64,000 nucleotides of DNA from the NCBI GenBank assembly GCA_016722525.1, contig JADKJB010000008.1, forward strand, positions 1 to 64,000, given 5' to 3'. This DNA comes from Bacteroidota bacterium (GTDB taxonomy: Bacteria; Bacteroidota; Bacteroidia; AKYH767-A; OLB10). The position numbers were made by a program, and so were the translations under genes. The notes beneath the pieces were generated by a model that saw nothing but the letters and a program-made list of their open reading frames with translations, ran no database searches and had not been told where the DNA came from. How positions within the stretch are numbered: position 1 is the first letter of the stretch; every line of letters begins with the position of its first letter. Below are positions 8,908 through 18,624 of the stretch, one piece after another.

Positions 8908-10587
8908 ATGAGAAAATACATAAGCAAAACTAAAACCTGGATTCTGGCTGGTGCAATTGCATTGACCGGAGCATTTACTGTGAGTTTAACCGATGACTTT
9001 TTCGAGATCTCCCGAAACATGGACATTTTCGCAACTATGTTCAGAGAGTTGAATATCTATTACGTGGATGAAACTAAGCCCGGTGATTTAATGAAAAAAG
9101 GTATCGATGCTATGTTGGAATCCCTCGATCCTTACACCAATTATATTCCCGAATCGGAAGTTGAAGATTACCGCTTTATGACTACCGGTCAATATGGAGG
9201 AATTGGTGCGCTTATAGGTCAAAAGGGTGATCATGTTGTTATTACTGATCCCTATGAAGGCTTCCCTGCTCAAAAGGCAGATCTTAGAGCAGGTGATGTA
9301 ATTATTGAAATTGATGGAAAACCGATTAAAGGTAAAAAATATGATGAGATAAGTAAGATCCTGAAAGGTCAACCGAAAACACCGGTGAAGTTATTGGTGC
9401 AGAGAGATGGCGAGAAAGAACCCATTGAAAAAATTATTCTTCGAGATGAAATAAAAATAAATGCGGTTCCTTATTTCGGAATGCTTGATGATGAAACAGG
9501 ATACATTCGTCTCACTGGTTTTACCGATAATGCAGGCGGTGAAGTGAAGAATGCGCTTTTAGAACTTAAAACGTAAAATAATATTAAATCGCTGGTGCTC
9601 GATTTGCGCGTAAATCCGGGAGGATTGTTGAATGAAGCAGTAAATATTACTAATATATTTGTTGATAAAGGAGTTGATGTGGTTACTACAAAAGGAAAAG
9701 TTAAAGAGTGGGATAAAACATACAAAGCATTGAATAATCCTGTTGATACCGAAATCCCGTTGGCGGTACTGGTTAACAGTGGTTCTGCCTCTGCTTCTGA
9801 AATTGTTTCCGGCAGCATTCAGGATCTCGATCGTGGAATTATTATTGGTCAGCGGACTTTTGGAAAAGGATTGGTTCAAACTACCAGGCCGTTGAGCTAT
9901 AACGCCCAACTAAAAATTACAACTGCTAAATATTATATCCCCAGCGGTCGTTGCATTCAGGCTCTTGATTATGCGCATCGCAATGATGATGGTAGTGTTG
10001 GCAAAGTGCCAGACTCGCTGATGAGTGAATTTAAAACCAAGTCGGGAAGAATTGTTTATGATGGAGGTGGCGTTGCTCCTGATTTTGCAACTGAACCGGA
10101 ATTTCTAAGCAACATAGCACAAAGTTTATTGGTGAAACAATTGATTTTCGACTATGCTACCAAGTATAGAACTAATCACGTCACTATTCTTCCTGCCAAA
10201 CAATTCAGAATTTCTGATGAGGAATATAATGCTTTTGTTGTTTGGTTAGGCGATAAAGAGTATGATTATGAAACCAAGAGCGAAAAAACATTGGAAGAAC
10301 TGAAAGAAACAGCCATCAAAGAAAAATATTATGATGGCTTAAAACTTCAATTCGAATCTTTGAAAAAATCAATGATGCATGATAAACAAGAGGACCTTGT
10401 TAAAAATAAAGATGAAATAAAGCAATTGCTTCAGGATGAAATTACTTCCCGATATTACTATCAGAAGGGTAGAGTGGAAGCTTCTTTTGATTATGATCCT
10501 GAAATTATTAAAGCTTTAGAAGCATTGAAAAATAAAGAAGTATTTACATCAATCATGAATAGGAAGCCTGAGATGATGAAGAAATAA
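8908..10587 (+). CDS. S41 family carboxy-terminal processing protease (in-frame stop)
   Basis: Periplasmic serine protease of the CtpA/Prc type, about 560 residues. Order: N-terminal membrane anchor (about 10-27), dimerisation helices with LDPYTNYIP, PDZ domain (YGGIGALIG to VKLLVQRDG, about 95-180), then the S41 catalytic domain with DLRVNPGG, the nucleophile serine in NSGSASASEI and the lysine in TFGKGLVQT. A long C-terminal extension is usual in Bacteroidota. A TAA at 9574-9576 interrupts the otherwise unbroken frame between LELKT and NNIKSLVLD; the expected codon is CAA (Gln), so one C-to-T change explains it. Unlike the other breaks this is not an indel. Confidence 0.88.
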
Positions 10588-10606
10588 TTTTTAAAAAATT
10601 TATATT

Positions 10607-10642
10607 AGGAGCAGTTTATTATAACTGCTCCTTTCTATTTTT
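10607..10642 (+). terminator. Rho-independent terminator after S41 protease
   Basis: A perfect 10-bp stem, AGGAGCAGTT / AACTGCTCCT, with a 6-nt loop, followed by TTCTATTTTT. It lies 20 bp after the S41 stop codon. The T-rich tract ends directly at the ATG of the O-antigen ligase gene. Confidence 0.8.
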
Positions 10643-12235
10643 ATGATACCGGTTACCAAACAAAAACAAATTGCCTTTTACCTGTTTTTTTCAGGTTTGC
10701 TGTTGCTCGTAGCCGCGTTACCGCTTTCTAAGTTTGTGATGAGTATTTCCCAATTTATGATTATCGGTGGCTGGCTTGCTGATGGTGATTTTTCAGGAAA
10801 AATGAAAAAGTTTTTTTCGAATAAGTTGGCGCTGCTGGTAACTTCAGTCTACTTACTTCATTTGCTGGGATTGTTGCATACTTCAGATTTTACCTATGCT
10901 TACAAGGATCTTAGAATTAAACTGCCCTTATTGCTATTGCCTTTAATTCTTTCTACTGCACCTCGATTAAATAAATCGCAATTTGAAAAAGTATTGATGG
11001 CTTTAATAGGTGGTGTTGCTATTTCCACAACTATAAGTCTGTTCATCTATTTGGGAATATATAAACGACCTGTTATTGATATCAGGGACATTTCCATTTT
11101 TATTTCTCATATCCGCTTGGCATTGTTGTGCTGTTTGTCGGTTTTTATTTCAGTCTGGATGGTGAATGAACACCGCCATGAAAAACCAAACTGGTATTTG
11201 ATTATTCTTTTGCCTATATCCATATGGTTAGTGGTATTTGTTTTCCTTATAGAGTCGCTCACCGGAACTGCAATTTTGATATTGGGAATCATCATTTCAT
11301 TGTTTTGGTTGGTTCTTAAAACAAGGAATGTTCTTTTACGTATACTAGTATTTATTTTAGCTGTAGGAGTGCCATTGTATATTTTTCATTACATAAGTTC
11401 GGTGAATGATTCAGTCACTGTTCATGAAAAAGTGGATTATTCGAAATTGGAGAAGTATACAGAATCAGGGACTGAGTATTATCATTACCCCGATCTTGAA
11501 GAATATGAGAATGGTTATTCGATTTGGATTTACCAATGCGAAACCGAAATGGAAGTTCAATGGAATAAGAGAAGCAATCTCAATTATAATGGAAACGACA
11601 AAAAGAATCAGCATTTAAGATTTACTTTGATGCGTTTTCTAACTTCAAAGGGACTCCGTAAAGATTCGGTCGGCGTTTGGGCATTATCTGATTCTGAAAT
11701 AAGATCCGTAGAAAATGGAATTGCTAATGTGTTGTATCAAAATAAAAGCAGCATTCAGGCCAGAATACATCAATCGTTATGGGAACTTCACAGTAGTTCC
11801 CTCAATGGCAATCCGGGCGGCCATTCAGTTGCTCAGCGGTTCGTATATTGGCAAACCGCAATTCGCATAATTAAACAACATGTATGGTTCGGAGTAGGCA
11901 CCGGAGACGTGTCTCAGGCGTTTGAGAATCAATATGAAGTTTTGAAAAGTAAATTAGCTAAGGAATGGCAGTTAAGGTCTCATAATCAATACCTTTCATT
12001 TGGTGTTGCTTTCGGTGTTTCTGGAATGCTTTGGTTTATTCTAACACTATTATATCCGCTGGCACGACAAATTAAAAGAAAAGATTTTTTATATGTTTCG
12101 TTTGCGTTCGTTTCAATTCTATCTATGTTTACTGAAGATACCCTCGAAACGCAGGCAGGTGTCACTTTTTTTGCTTTATTTACCAGTCTTTTTCTGTTTG
12201 TTAACCCACAAAAAGATGCTGCCGGCGGAAAATAA
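10643..12235 (+). CDS. O-antigen ligase family protein
   Basis: Polytopic inner-membrane protein of 530 residues of the WaaL/Wzy_C superfamily, which joins lipid-linked glycans to an acceptor on the periplasmic face. About nine hydrophobic helices are visible before residue 250, then a soluble segment of about 170 residues, then three C-terminal helices. The segment ends with the ligase-type motif QRFVYWQTAIRIIKQHVWFG and HNQYLSFGVAFG, whose Arg and His match the catalytic pattern. It could instead be a polymerase or a protein O-oligosaccharyltransferase; sequence alone does not separate these. It has no room for its own leader because a terminator touches its start codon. The only other glycan genes nearby are the GTs at 16.7-18.6 kb. 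Confidence 0.8.
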   Translation: MIPVTKQKQIAFYLFFSGLLLLVAALPLSKFVMSISQFMIIGGWLADGDFSGKMKKFFSNKLALLVTSVYLLHLLGLLHTSDFTYAYKDLRIKLPLLLLPLILSTAPRLNKSQFEKVLMALIGGVAISTTISLFIYLGIYKRPVIDIRDISIFISHIRLALLCCLSVFISVWMVNEHRHEKPNWYLIILLPISIWLVVFVFLIESLTGTAILILGIIISLFWLVLKTRNVLLRILVFILAVGVPLYIFHYISSVNDSVTVHEKVDYSKLEKYTESGTEYYHYPDLEEYENGYSIWIYQCETEMEVQWNKRSNLNYNGNDKKNQHLRFTLMRFLTSKGLRKDSVGVWALSDSEIRSVENGIANVLYQNKSSIQARIHQSLWELHSSSLNGNPGGHSVAQRFVYWQTAIRIIKQHVWFGVGTGDVSQAFENQYEVLKSKLAKEWQLRSHNQYLSFGVAFGVSGMLWFILTLLYPLARQIKRKDFLYVSFAFVSILSMFTEDTLETQAGVTFFALFTSLFLFVNPQKDAAGGK

Positions 12236-12347
12236 CCGATTTTAGTTATATAGAGCAAGTAAATTGATCTATGTCAAATCTTGAAGCTGGTTTAATGGCA
12301 ACCAAATTGACAATAAAAGGAACCAACTTTCATTACAATTTACCAAC

Positions 12348-12842
12348 ATGGCAGGTATAATTAGCAGATTTTCAGAAGTCGATACACTTTTTAGTGCTGC
12401 CGTTGGCTTGCTCTCGAGAGGTGAAATTGCACAGGCTGCTGTTATTTTAACTGACATCAACAATCGCTTCGATACTCACGAAAGAGCATGGTGTGAAATG
12501 GGAAATATACTCCAGTATCACCTGGAAGACCATGCTGCCGCTGCTGAATTGTATAGAAAAGCTATGCAGCTGAATCCATCTTATGCACCCGCATATCTTG
12601 GATATGCGGATGTTTTATTCGCTCAGGAAAAATTTGCTGAAGCCAATGCCATTATTAATCAGGCTCTCGAAGTCCAGGGTGTTAGAAAAGATATTGCTTT
12701 GTACAAAAGTGGTTTAATTATGGAAAGCCAGGGTAGGTACGATGAAGCAGTGGAAACCTATCGAAGTGCTTTGCTGATTTCTTTTTCAGATGATGAGATT
12801 ATTAAATGTGAAAAAGGAATTGCCAGGTGCAACACAAAATGA
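12348..12842 (+). CDS. Tetratricopeptide repeat protein
   Basis: 164 residues forming about four TPR helix pairs: the clearest units are AAAAELYRKAMQLNPSYAPA, EKFAEANAIINQALEV and GRYDEAVETYRSALL. There is no signal peptide or membrane segment, so it is presumably a cytoplasmic scaffold with unknown partner. It converges with the sensor kinase gene 20 bp away. Confidence 0.75.
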   Translation: MAGIISRFSEVDTLFSAAVGLLSRGEIAQAAVILTDINNRFDTHERAWCEMGNILQYHLEDHAAAAELYRKAMQLNPSYAPAYLGYADVLFAQEKFAEANAIINQALEVQGVRKDIALYKSGLIMESQGRYDEAVETYRSALLISFSDDEIIKCEKGIARCNTK

Positions 12843-12861
12843 AATATAAAAACAAGTAGTT

Positions 12862-15102
12862 TTAATTGAATACCGAATTGGGTGCCTGCCACTGCTCTGT
12901 AGAGTATAAATCAGGCAAGAAGATGGTGAATTTGGTATTCTTTCCGTCACCACTGGAAAGTTCAATGTAACCACCAAGCCGATCGATTGCATTTTTTACC
13001 ACATACAATCCCAAACCGTTACCTTTTGCAGAGGTGTTCCCCTTGTTGAACATAGTAAATATGTTGCCTCTGGTTTTTTCATCAAATCCGCAACCATTGT
13101 CTTCCACTTCAATTTTTACGCCATGCATATAGTCATGAACATAAATAGACAAAAAGGAATCGGTTAATTGCTTTTGATACCTGATGGCATTATCAAACAA
13201 ATTCTGGAGTACGGCACTCAATAATTTTCTATCGGTACGCAGGTCTTTTTGATTTTCTATTTTTATTTGCTTATCAAGAAATTCAAAGCCTTCGCTTGAA
13301 GAAAGTGCATGCATGATTTCATCGATTTCTTTGGTGAAATCTATGATCTCCGGATAAATTTTTTCTCTTTTTATTCTTACTACATTCAACATCTCATTCA
13401 GCATCCGGTCCAGCTTTTCAGCCGATTGTCGAATCATCTGTACACAGGGACTGCCTTTAGAGATTTCTTCGTCTGTTTCAAGCAAGTTGATGAGACCCAG
13501 TATGGACGAAAGCGGTCCTTTCAAGTCATGGGATGATTTATAAATAAAAGTGTTCAATTCTCTTTCGGCTAGTTGAAGCTTTTCTTCTGTTGATTTCCTG
13601 TCGGTGATATCAGAGTAGGTAACCAACAATCCGGAAAAAATTTCATCTTCGTTTCTGATCACTGAACAGTTAATCAAACACCATCTGTGTTCACCTTTAC
13701 GCGTGGTAATCTGAATTTCGTATTGATAAGCTTGTTCGGGTACTGATTTGATGGTTGTTGAATCTTCAATAATAAGATCGAAAAATGTTTCAGGTAAAAT
13801 TTGCGAAGGCAATCGTTTATTGATAATGTCCTGAATAGTAAAGCCGGTCAGATCCTGAAATCTTTGATTTGCGAATTTCAATTCACCTGATTTCTCCAGA
13901 TAAATCAATCCTTCATTCATGGTCTCCAACAAATTTTTGTACTCCTGCTCCTGCTTTCTTATAGTTTGTTCGGCTTGTTTTTGAGCAGTTATTTCGGTAT
14001 GCGTTAAAAGGGATCCGCCAATTTGGCCATCTTCATCCAAGAGTGGAGTTCCTTTAACTTTGAACCAAACAATACTACCCGATTTAGTTTTGAAATGGAC
14101 CTCAATCGGATCTTCATCCTTAAGTAATTCACCTACTATATTTCTACCAAAATAGGGATCTTTTTCTGAAAGCAGATTACTGAAATTACATCCTATTAAT
14201 TCCTGTTCGTCGAAGCCTGTGGTTTCTATAAATTTTCTATTAGCAAACCGAACCTGATTATCATTATCAATAAACATAACTCCTTCATCAATTCTTTCCA
14301 GGAGTAATCTGTAAGCATCTTCTGATTTACGAATGCGTTGCTCAGCCAATTTTCGGGCATCAATGTTTCTTACAAAAAATGAAACACCTACAATTTCCGA
14401 ATCTGTTGAGCGTATTGGATTTACTGATAACTCGATGTCGTGTTTTCTATCGGTAAACTGAAGTTGATTTTCTACTCTGAACTGTTCTCCCTTTTGTGCT
14501 CTTTCATGTATTCCTCTAAACCATTCCCGATAACTTACAGGTAGGGAATCCAACATATTCTCTCCAATCCGGGGTTTCCGTCCCGATAGTAATTCCATGC
14601 TTTCACTAAATCGGGTGTTGATAGAAATAAAATTTAGTTTGGTATCAACCGCCCATATACTGTCTTTGGTATTTTCAATAAGTGCTTCATTGTTGGCCTT
14701 GGAACGAATCAATTCGCTTTCAATACGCTTACGCTCTAACGCATATAAAATTGAACGTGAAATTAGCGTGGGTGATATTTCGCTTTTTAAAAGATAATCT
14801 TGTGCTCCGTCACGTAATGCTTCTAGAGCCATTCTTTCGTCCTCATTGCCTGTTAAAATGACCACAGGTACTGAAGGGATTTTTGACTTAATTTGATGAA
14901 AAGTGTCAATTCCTGAACTATCAGGTAGCGTTAAATCAAGAAAAATAATATCAGGTGCTGATGTTTCGCAGATTTTAATTCCCTCTTCCAAGGACTCGGC
15001 CAGTCTAAATTCTGAAACCTGAACACCGGAATGCTTCAACATTTGTTGAAAAACACTGGTATCCACTGAATTATCTTCAATTAATAGAAGTTTGTACTGC
15101 AT
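12862..15102 (-). CDS. Receiver-PAS hybrid sensor histidine kinase
   Basis: 746 residues, cytoplasmic (no membrane helix). Order: N-terminal receiver domain (about 1-120; acidic pair near 9-10, phospho-acceptor Asp56 in FLDLTLPDS, Thr84, Lys106), three PAS domains (about 135-500; each with a linker like EITAQKQAEQ), HisKA with the phospho-His near 525 in SSHDLKGPL, and an ATPase domain with the N box FDNAIRY (about 638), DNGCGF and GNGLGLYVVK. A receiver ahead of a kinase suggests that it takes phosphate from another kinase before passing it on. No cognate regulator or output gene is adjacent, so the stimulus is unknown. Confidence 0.9.
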   Translation of the reverse strand: MQYKLLLIEDNSVDTSVFQQMLKHSGVQVSEFRLAESLEEGIKICETSAPDIIFLDLTLPDSSGIDTFHQIKSKIPSVPVVILTGNEDERMALEALRDGAQDYLLKSEISPTLISRSILYALERKRIESELIRSKANNEALIENTKDSIWAVDTKLNFISINTRFSESMELLSGRKPRIGENMLDSLPVSYREWFRGIHERAQKGEQFRVENQLQFTDRKHDIELSVNPIRSTDSEIVGVSFFVRNIDARKLAEQRIRKSEDAYRLLLERIDEGVMFIDNDNQVRFANRKFIETTGFDEQELIGCNFSNLLSEKDPYFGRNIVGELLKDEDPIEVHFKTKSGSIVWFKVKGTPLLDEDGQIGGSLLTHTEITAQKQAEQTIRKQEQEYKNLLETMNEGLIYLEKSGELKFANQRFQDLTGFTIQDIINKRLPSQILPETFFDLIIEDSTTIKSVPEQAYQYEIQITTRKGEHRWCLINCSVIRNEDEIFSGLLVTYSDITDRKSTEEKLQLAERELNTFIYKSSHDLKGPLSSILGLINLLETDEEISKGSPCVQMIRQSAEKLDRMLNEMLNVVRIKREKIYPEIIDFTKEIDEIMHALSSSEGFEFLDKQIKIENQKDLRTDRKLLSAVLQNLFDNAIRYQKQLTDSFLSIYVHDYMHGVKIEVEDNGCGFDEKTRGNIFTMFNKGNTSAKGNGLGLYVVKNAIDRLGGYIELSSGDGKNTKFTIFLPDLYSTEQWQAPNSVFN

Positions 15103-15202
15103 AATATGGGCCTTTTTTCCAGCTAATGGCCAGACTCAAATCGACCTTCCTATTACGTGAAAAGTACGCTAAAAGGTTTCAATGTCTTTTTTTTGAACCT
15201 TT

Positions 15203-16114
15203 TCAGGAAAACCAATTAGATAAGAACCTATATAAATTAAAATCAGGTTTGCCTGAAGAAAGCTCCAGTTCCTGTTTGAATTTAATCAGGTCGGTTTTTC
15301 GAAGAGCATAATTCTGGGCCAAACGAAGGGCCTTATTTAACAGCAATTCTTGACTACTTCTGGTAAAATGCGATTGTGCATGATGGTTTTGAATAAATTG
15401 TGCTAACTCCGGAATGCCTGACTGAGTTGACGCAATAGTCTTAACAACAGGTACTTCCCATCCTGTTGCCGCCCTTTCATGTAAAGTTGTTTTCAAATTT
15501 TTTACCATCCGGTCGGCACCCTCTCTATCCGATTTATTGACGACAAAAATATCACCGACCTCCATGATACCCGATTTGATGGTCTGGATTTCATCTCCCG
15601 ACTCAGGAACAAATACCACCACGGTGGTCTCAGCTAATGATACTATTTCAATCTCGCTTTGTCCCACCCCAACTGTTTCTATAAAAATAAAATCAAAACC
15701 TGCTGCCAGCAATAAATCAGTAATTTCTAATGTTTTTGCTGAAAGCCCACCTAATGCTCCCCTTGTAGCCAAGGATCTTATGAATACATCCGGATTATTG
15801 AAGTGTTCGGTCATTCTGAGCCGGTCGCCCAATAAAGAACCATTTGTAAAAGGTGAGGTAGGATCAACAGCAAGTACGGCAACCTTGCAATTTGTTTTAG
15901 TTTTCATAAAATAGGAAATAAGGGCACTCACGAGTGTGCTTTTCCCTGCTCCCGGAGGACCGGTAATCCCTATTATTGGAATGTTTTTGTTGGTTTGTAA
16001 CTCCTGCAATATTTCGAGAGCCCCATTGGAATCGTTCTCTACAATAGAAATACACCTGGCCAATGCCCTGCGGTCGCCATCATGAAGGTTTTTTAAAAGC
16101 TCAGTTGTGCTCAT
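15203..16114 (-). CDS. meaB: MeaB/ArgK GTPase, methylmalonyl-CoA mutase chaperone
   Basis: G3E-type GTPase of 303 residues that protects and reloads adenosylcobalamin in methylmalonyl-CoA mutase. Visible are the Walker A GPPGAGKS (52-59), the switch-region DPTSPFTNGSLLGDR, ETVGVGQSE, and the base-recognition motif VNKSD. Length and motif order are standard. The mutase subunits are not in this window, so the partner must be elsewhere. The DinB gene is 31 bp upstream on the same strand and may be cotranscribed. Confidence 0.92.
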   Translation of the reverse strand: MSTTELLKNLHDGDRRALARCISIVENDSNGALEILQELQTNKNIPIIGITGPPGAGKSTLVSALISYFMKTKTNCKVAVLAVDPTSPFTNGSLLGDRLRMTEHFNNPDVFIRSLATRGALGGLSAKTLEITDLLLAAGFDFIFIETVGVGQSEIEIVSLAETTVVVFVPESGDEIQTIKSGIMEVGDIFVVNKSDREGADRMVKNLKTTLHERAATGWEVPVVKTIASTQSGIPELAQFIQNHHAQSHFTRSSQELLLNKALRLAQNYALRKTDLIKFKQELELSSGKPDFNLYRFLSNWFS

Positions 16115-16145
16115 AGATGTAGTTGGAGTCCGACGAAATGCAAGT

Positions 16146-16595
16146 TCAGGAATTAGTTGATTTCATTCTTCTGTGGTAGTTGATTTGTCCCAGGTGGTAG
16201 CTAAAATGAGCTAATAAATGTAGCAAAACATACTCAGTGTCCCGCTTAAGTCCACCTACATCCTTTGGAAAAATTTGGGTCAAAATCTCTGGGGTGGTTG
16301 TATCAAGTGCTTTTGATATTTCTTCTATGCATGCCTGTATGAGTTGGTCAATCTCGCTGATAGCAACACCCTTACTGGAAAATTCTTCATCCCTATTTCT
16401 CACATAGCCTGACTGCCCGAGTTCATTTCCAATAAAATGGCGTAGATTTCCGATAAGGTGCAGTGCCAGGTTTCCTGCGCTGTTAGTGGTTCCCGGAACC
16501 AAGGTCCACATTTCTGCTGTATCCTTGTAAAGATGCAACTCTTCCTGAAGCTTGTTCAGATCCCGAATTAATATTGATTTGATGTAAGCAACCAT
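16146..16595 (-). CDS. DinB family protein (DUF1572-like)
   Basis: 149 residues with the DinB/YfiT four-helix pattern and its metal-ligand histidines: NLALHLIGNLRHFIG (about 43-57) and LLAHFSYHLGQINYHRR (about 127-143). Such proteins include bacillithiol-type transferases and many damage-inducible proteins of unknown activity; the specific reaction cannot be deduced. It is cytoplasmic. It lies upstream of meaB on the same strand. Confidence 0.8.
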   Translation of the reverse strand: MVAYIKSILIRDLNKLQEELHLYKDTAEMWTLVPGTTNSAGNLALHLIGNLRHFIGNELGQSGYVRNRDEEFSSKGVAISEIDQLIQACIEEISKALDTTTPEILTQIFPKDVGGLKRDTEYVLLHLLAHFSYHLGQINYHRRMKSTNS

Positions 16596-16748
16596 AACTG
16601 ATCTGTTTTATGTGAACAAAATAGTCTCTTTTCTCAATTCTGTTGCTGGCGAATGGCAATTAGTTACTCATTCTTTTATTATAGCATCTTTCTCTAAAAT
16701 CTTTGTTCCGGTTGATGGGTTTTTATTTACTTTGTGATCCTATAACTT

Positions 16749-17513
16749 ATGATTAAACTTTCAGTGATCCTGCTAACTTTCAATGAAGAACGCAATATAA
16801 AAAGGTGCATTGAGAGTGTTTTGCCAGTTGCAGATGAGATTATTGTGGTCGATTCATTTTCAACTGACAACACTGCTGCAATTTGTAGCAAATACGCAGT
16901 TCGGTTTATTGAAAATCCTTTCGCCGGCTATATTGAACAAAAAAACTTTGCGTTGTCACTCACCAGTTACAACTATGTGCTTTCACTGGATGCCGATGAA
17001 GCTTTATCTGAAGAATTAATAAATTCGATTCTTGAAGCTAAACAGAACTGGGATCAGGATGGTTATCTGATGAACCGACTTTCCAACTATTGTGGAAAAT
17101 GGATTCATCATTCCGGATGGTATCCTGATCGAAAATTAAGACTATTTGACAGCAGGAAGGGTCGCTGGGGTGGTATTAATCCGCATGATAAATTTATGCT
17201 GGATAAAAATTCAAAAACCGGATTTCTCAAGGGGGATTTATTTCATTTTAGTTACTATTCTTTTGAAGAACACGAGGCCCAGGTCGAGAAATTTGCTGAA
17301 ATCGCATCCAGATCACTTCTGGTGAAAGGTGTTAAATCTAATCCCTTCAAGTTAGTTTATAAGCCTGTTGCCCGTTTTCTGAAAACCTATATCATTAATA
17401 GGGGTTTTCTCGATGGAAGAGCGGGGTTTGTTATTGCAAAAATGACAGCCAAAGCTTCCTATTTAAGATATTTGAAATTATATAAGCTGCAATCAAAAAA
17501 TGAATCCATCTAA
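16749..17513 (+). CDS. Glycosyltransferase family 2 (LPS core, WaaE/KdtX-like)
   Basis: 254 residues. The GT-A start is typical: LSVILLTFNEERNIKRCI, VDSFSTDNT, then the metal-binding LSLDADEAL near residue 80. GWYPDRKLRLFD and W-GG-NPHDKF are typical of the WaaE/KdtX-like subgroup that adds sugars to the LPS inner core. No membrane anchor, only a hydrophobic C-terminal stretch. It overlaps the GT4 gene by 14 bp and forms an operon with it and uvrC. Confidence 0.88.
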   Translation: MIKLSVILLTFNEERNIKRCIESVLPVADEIIVVDSFSTDNTAAICSKYAVRFIENPFAGYIEQKNFALSLTSYNYVLSLDADEALSEELINSILEAKQNWDQDGYLMNRLSNYCGKWIHHSGWYPDRKLRLFDSRKGRWGGINPHDKFMLDKNSKTGFLKGDLFHFSYYSFEEHEAQVEKFAEIASRSLLVKGVKSNPFKLVYKPVARFLKTYIINRGFLDGRAGFVIAKMTAKASYLRYLKLYKLQSKNESI

Positions 17514-18624
17514 AAATTTATATGATTTTTCTGTTTTGCATGTTGCTACCGCTCTCAGCTGGAGAGGCGGTGAGCAGCAGGTTGCCTATTTAGTTGAAGA
17601 GTTAGAAAAACACAAAGTGCGGCAATATGTTTTGTGTTCTACCGGTTCTGAGATGGAAAAGTATTGTATTTCCAGAAGCATCCCATTTTTTGCATTTCAT
17701 AAAAGATCTTCATTCGATCTTATTTATGCGAAAAAAATCAAGGATTTATGTGAATCCAATTCCATTCAACTTGTTCATACTCACGATTCGCATGCACACA
17801 CTTTTGCAGTTGTGGCTGCCTTGTTTGGTAATAAAGCCAAAATTATTGTTAGCCGACGAGTGGATTTTCAGGTAAGCAGCGGTCCGTTTTCGAAATATAA
17901 ATACAACCACCCACTCATTGGCAGAATTCTTTGTGTTTCTGAAAAAATTAAACAGATCACCAGCCTTGCAGTCGATGACAATTTAAAATTGGTTACTGTC
18001 CATTCAGGCATTGATATTGAACGATTCAAAGGCAAAACCGATCAGGGCATTTTGCATAAGGAATATAACCTTCCTACTCAAACTAAAATAGTGGCTACTA
18101 TAGCTGCTCTGGCTCCTCATAAAGATTTTACTACTTTCGTGAATACTGTTGAGATCCTTTCCGATAAATTGGAAAACACCCTGTTCTTTATTATTGGTGA
18201 AGGTGCCGAAAGAGAAAAAATAGAAAAGAGTATTGTTCAAAAGTCATTGCAGCATAAAATTATTTTGACCGGATTTCGAAATGATGTTGCTGATATTTTA
18301 CCGGAAGTGGATCTTTTACTTATTACTTCTGAAACAGAAGGGCTCGGTACCTCTATTCTTGATGCCTTCGCATGTTCGGTACCGGTTGTGGCAACTGCTG
18401 CCGGTGGCATTCCTGAAATTGTGATTCATCAACAAACCGGACTTTTAGCCGATGTGCGGGATGGTGCAGGGCTTGCACAAAATGTGTTGGAGGTAATGAA
18501 TAACCAGGTACTCAGAAATAAGCTTGTTGCCGGTGCTCTGTTACATCTCAATGAATTCACTAAAGAATATACCGCCACCAAAACCTTGCGCGAATATCAT
18601 GCTGTAATAGGAAGTGCATTATGA
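17500..18624 (+). CDS. Glycosyltransferase family 4
   Basis: 374 residues with the GT-B fold: LHVATALSWRGGEQQVAYL at the start (donor-side glycine motif), HTHDSHAHTFA, and in the second domain the GT4 motif SETEGLGTSILDAFACSVP (about 270-288) followed by VATAAGGIPEIV. It probably acts at the cytoplasmic membrane on an LPS or other lipid-linked glycan together with the overlapping GT2. The start overlaps the GT2 gene and the stop overlaps the uvrC start as ATGA. Confidence 0.88.
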   Translation: MNPSKNLYDFSVLHVATALSWRGGEQQVAYLVEELEKHKVRQYVLCSTGSEMEKYCISRSIPFFAFHKRSSFDLIYAKKIKDLCESNSIQLVHTHDSHAHTFAVVAALFGNKAKIIVSRRVDFQVSSGPFSKYKYNHPLIGRILCVSEKIKQITSLAVDDNLKLVTVHSGIDIERFKGKTDQGILHKEYNLPTQTKIVATIAALAPHKDFTTFVNTVEILSDKLENTLFFIIGEGAEREKIEKSIVQKSLQHKIILTGFRNDVADILPEVDLLLITSETEGLGTSILDAFACSVPVVATAAGGIPEIVIHQQTGLLADVRDGAGLAQNVLEVMNNQVLRNKLVAGALLHLNEFTKEYTATKTLREYHAVIGSAL

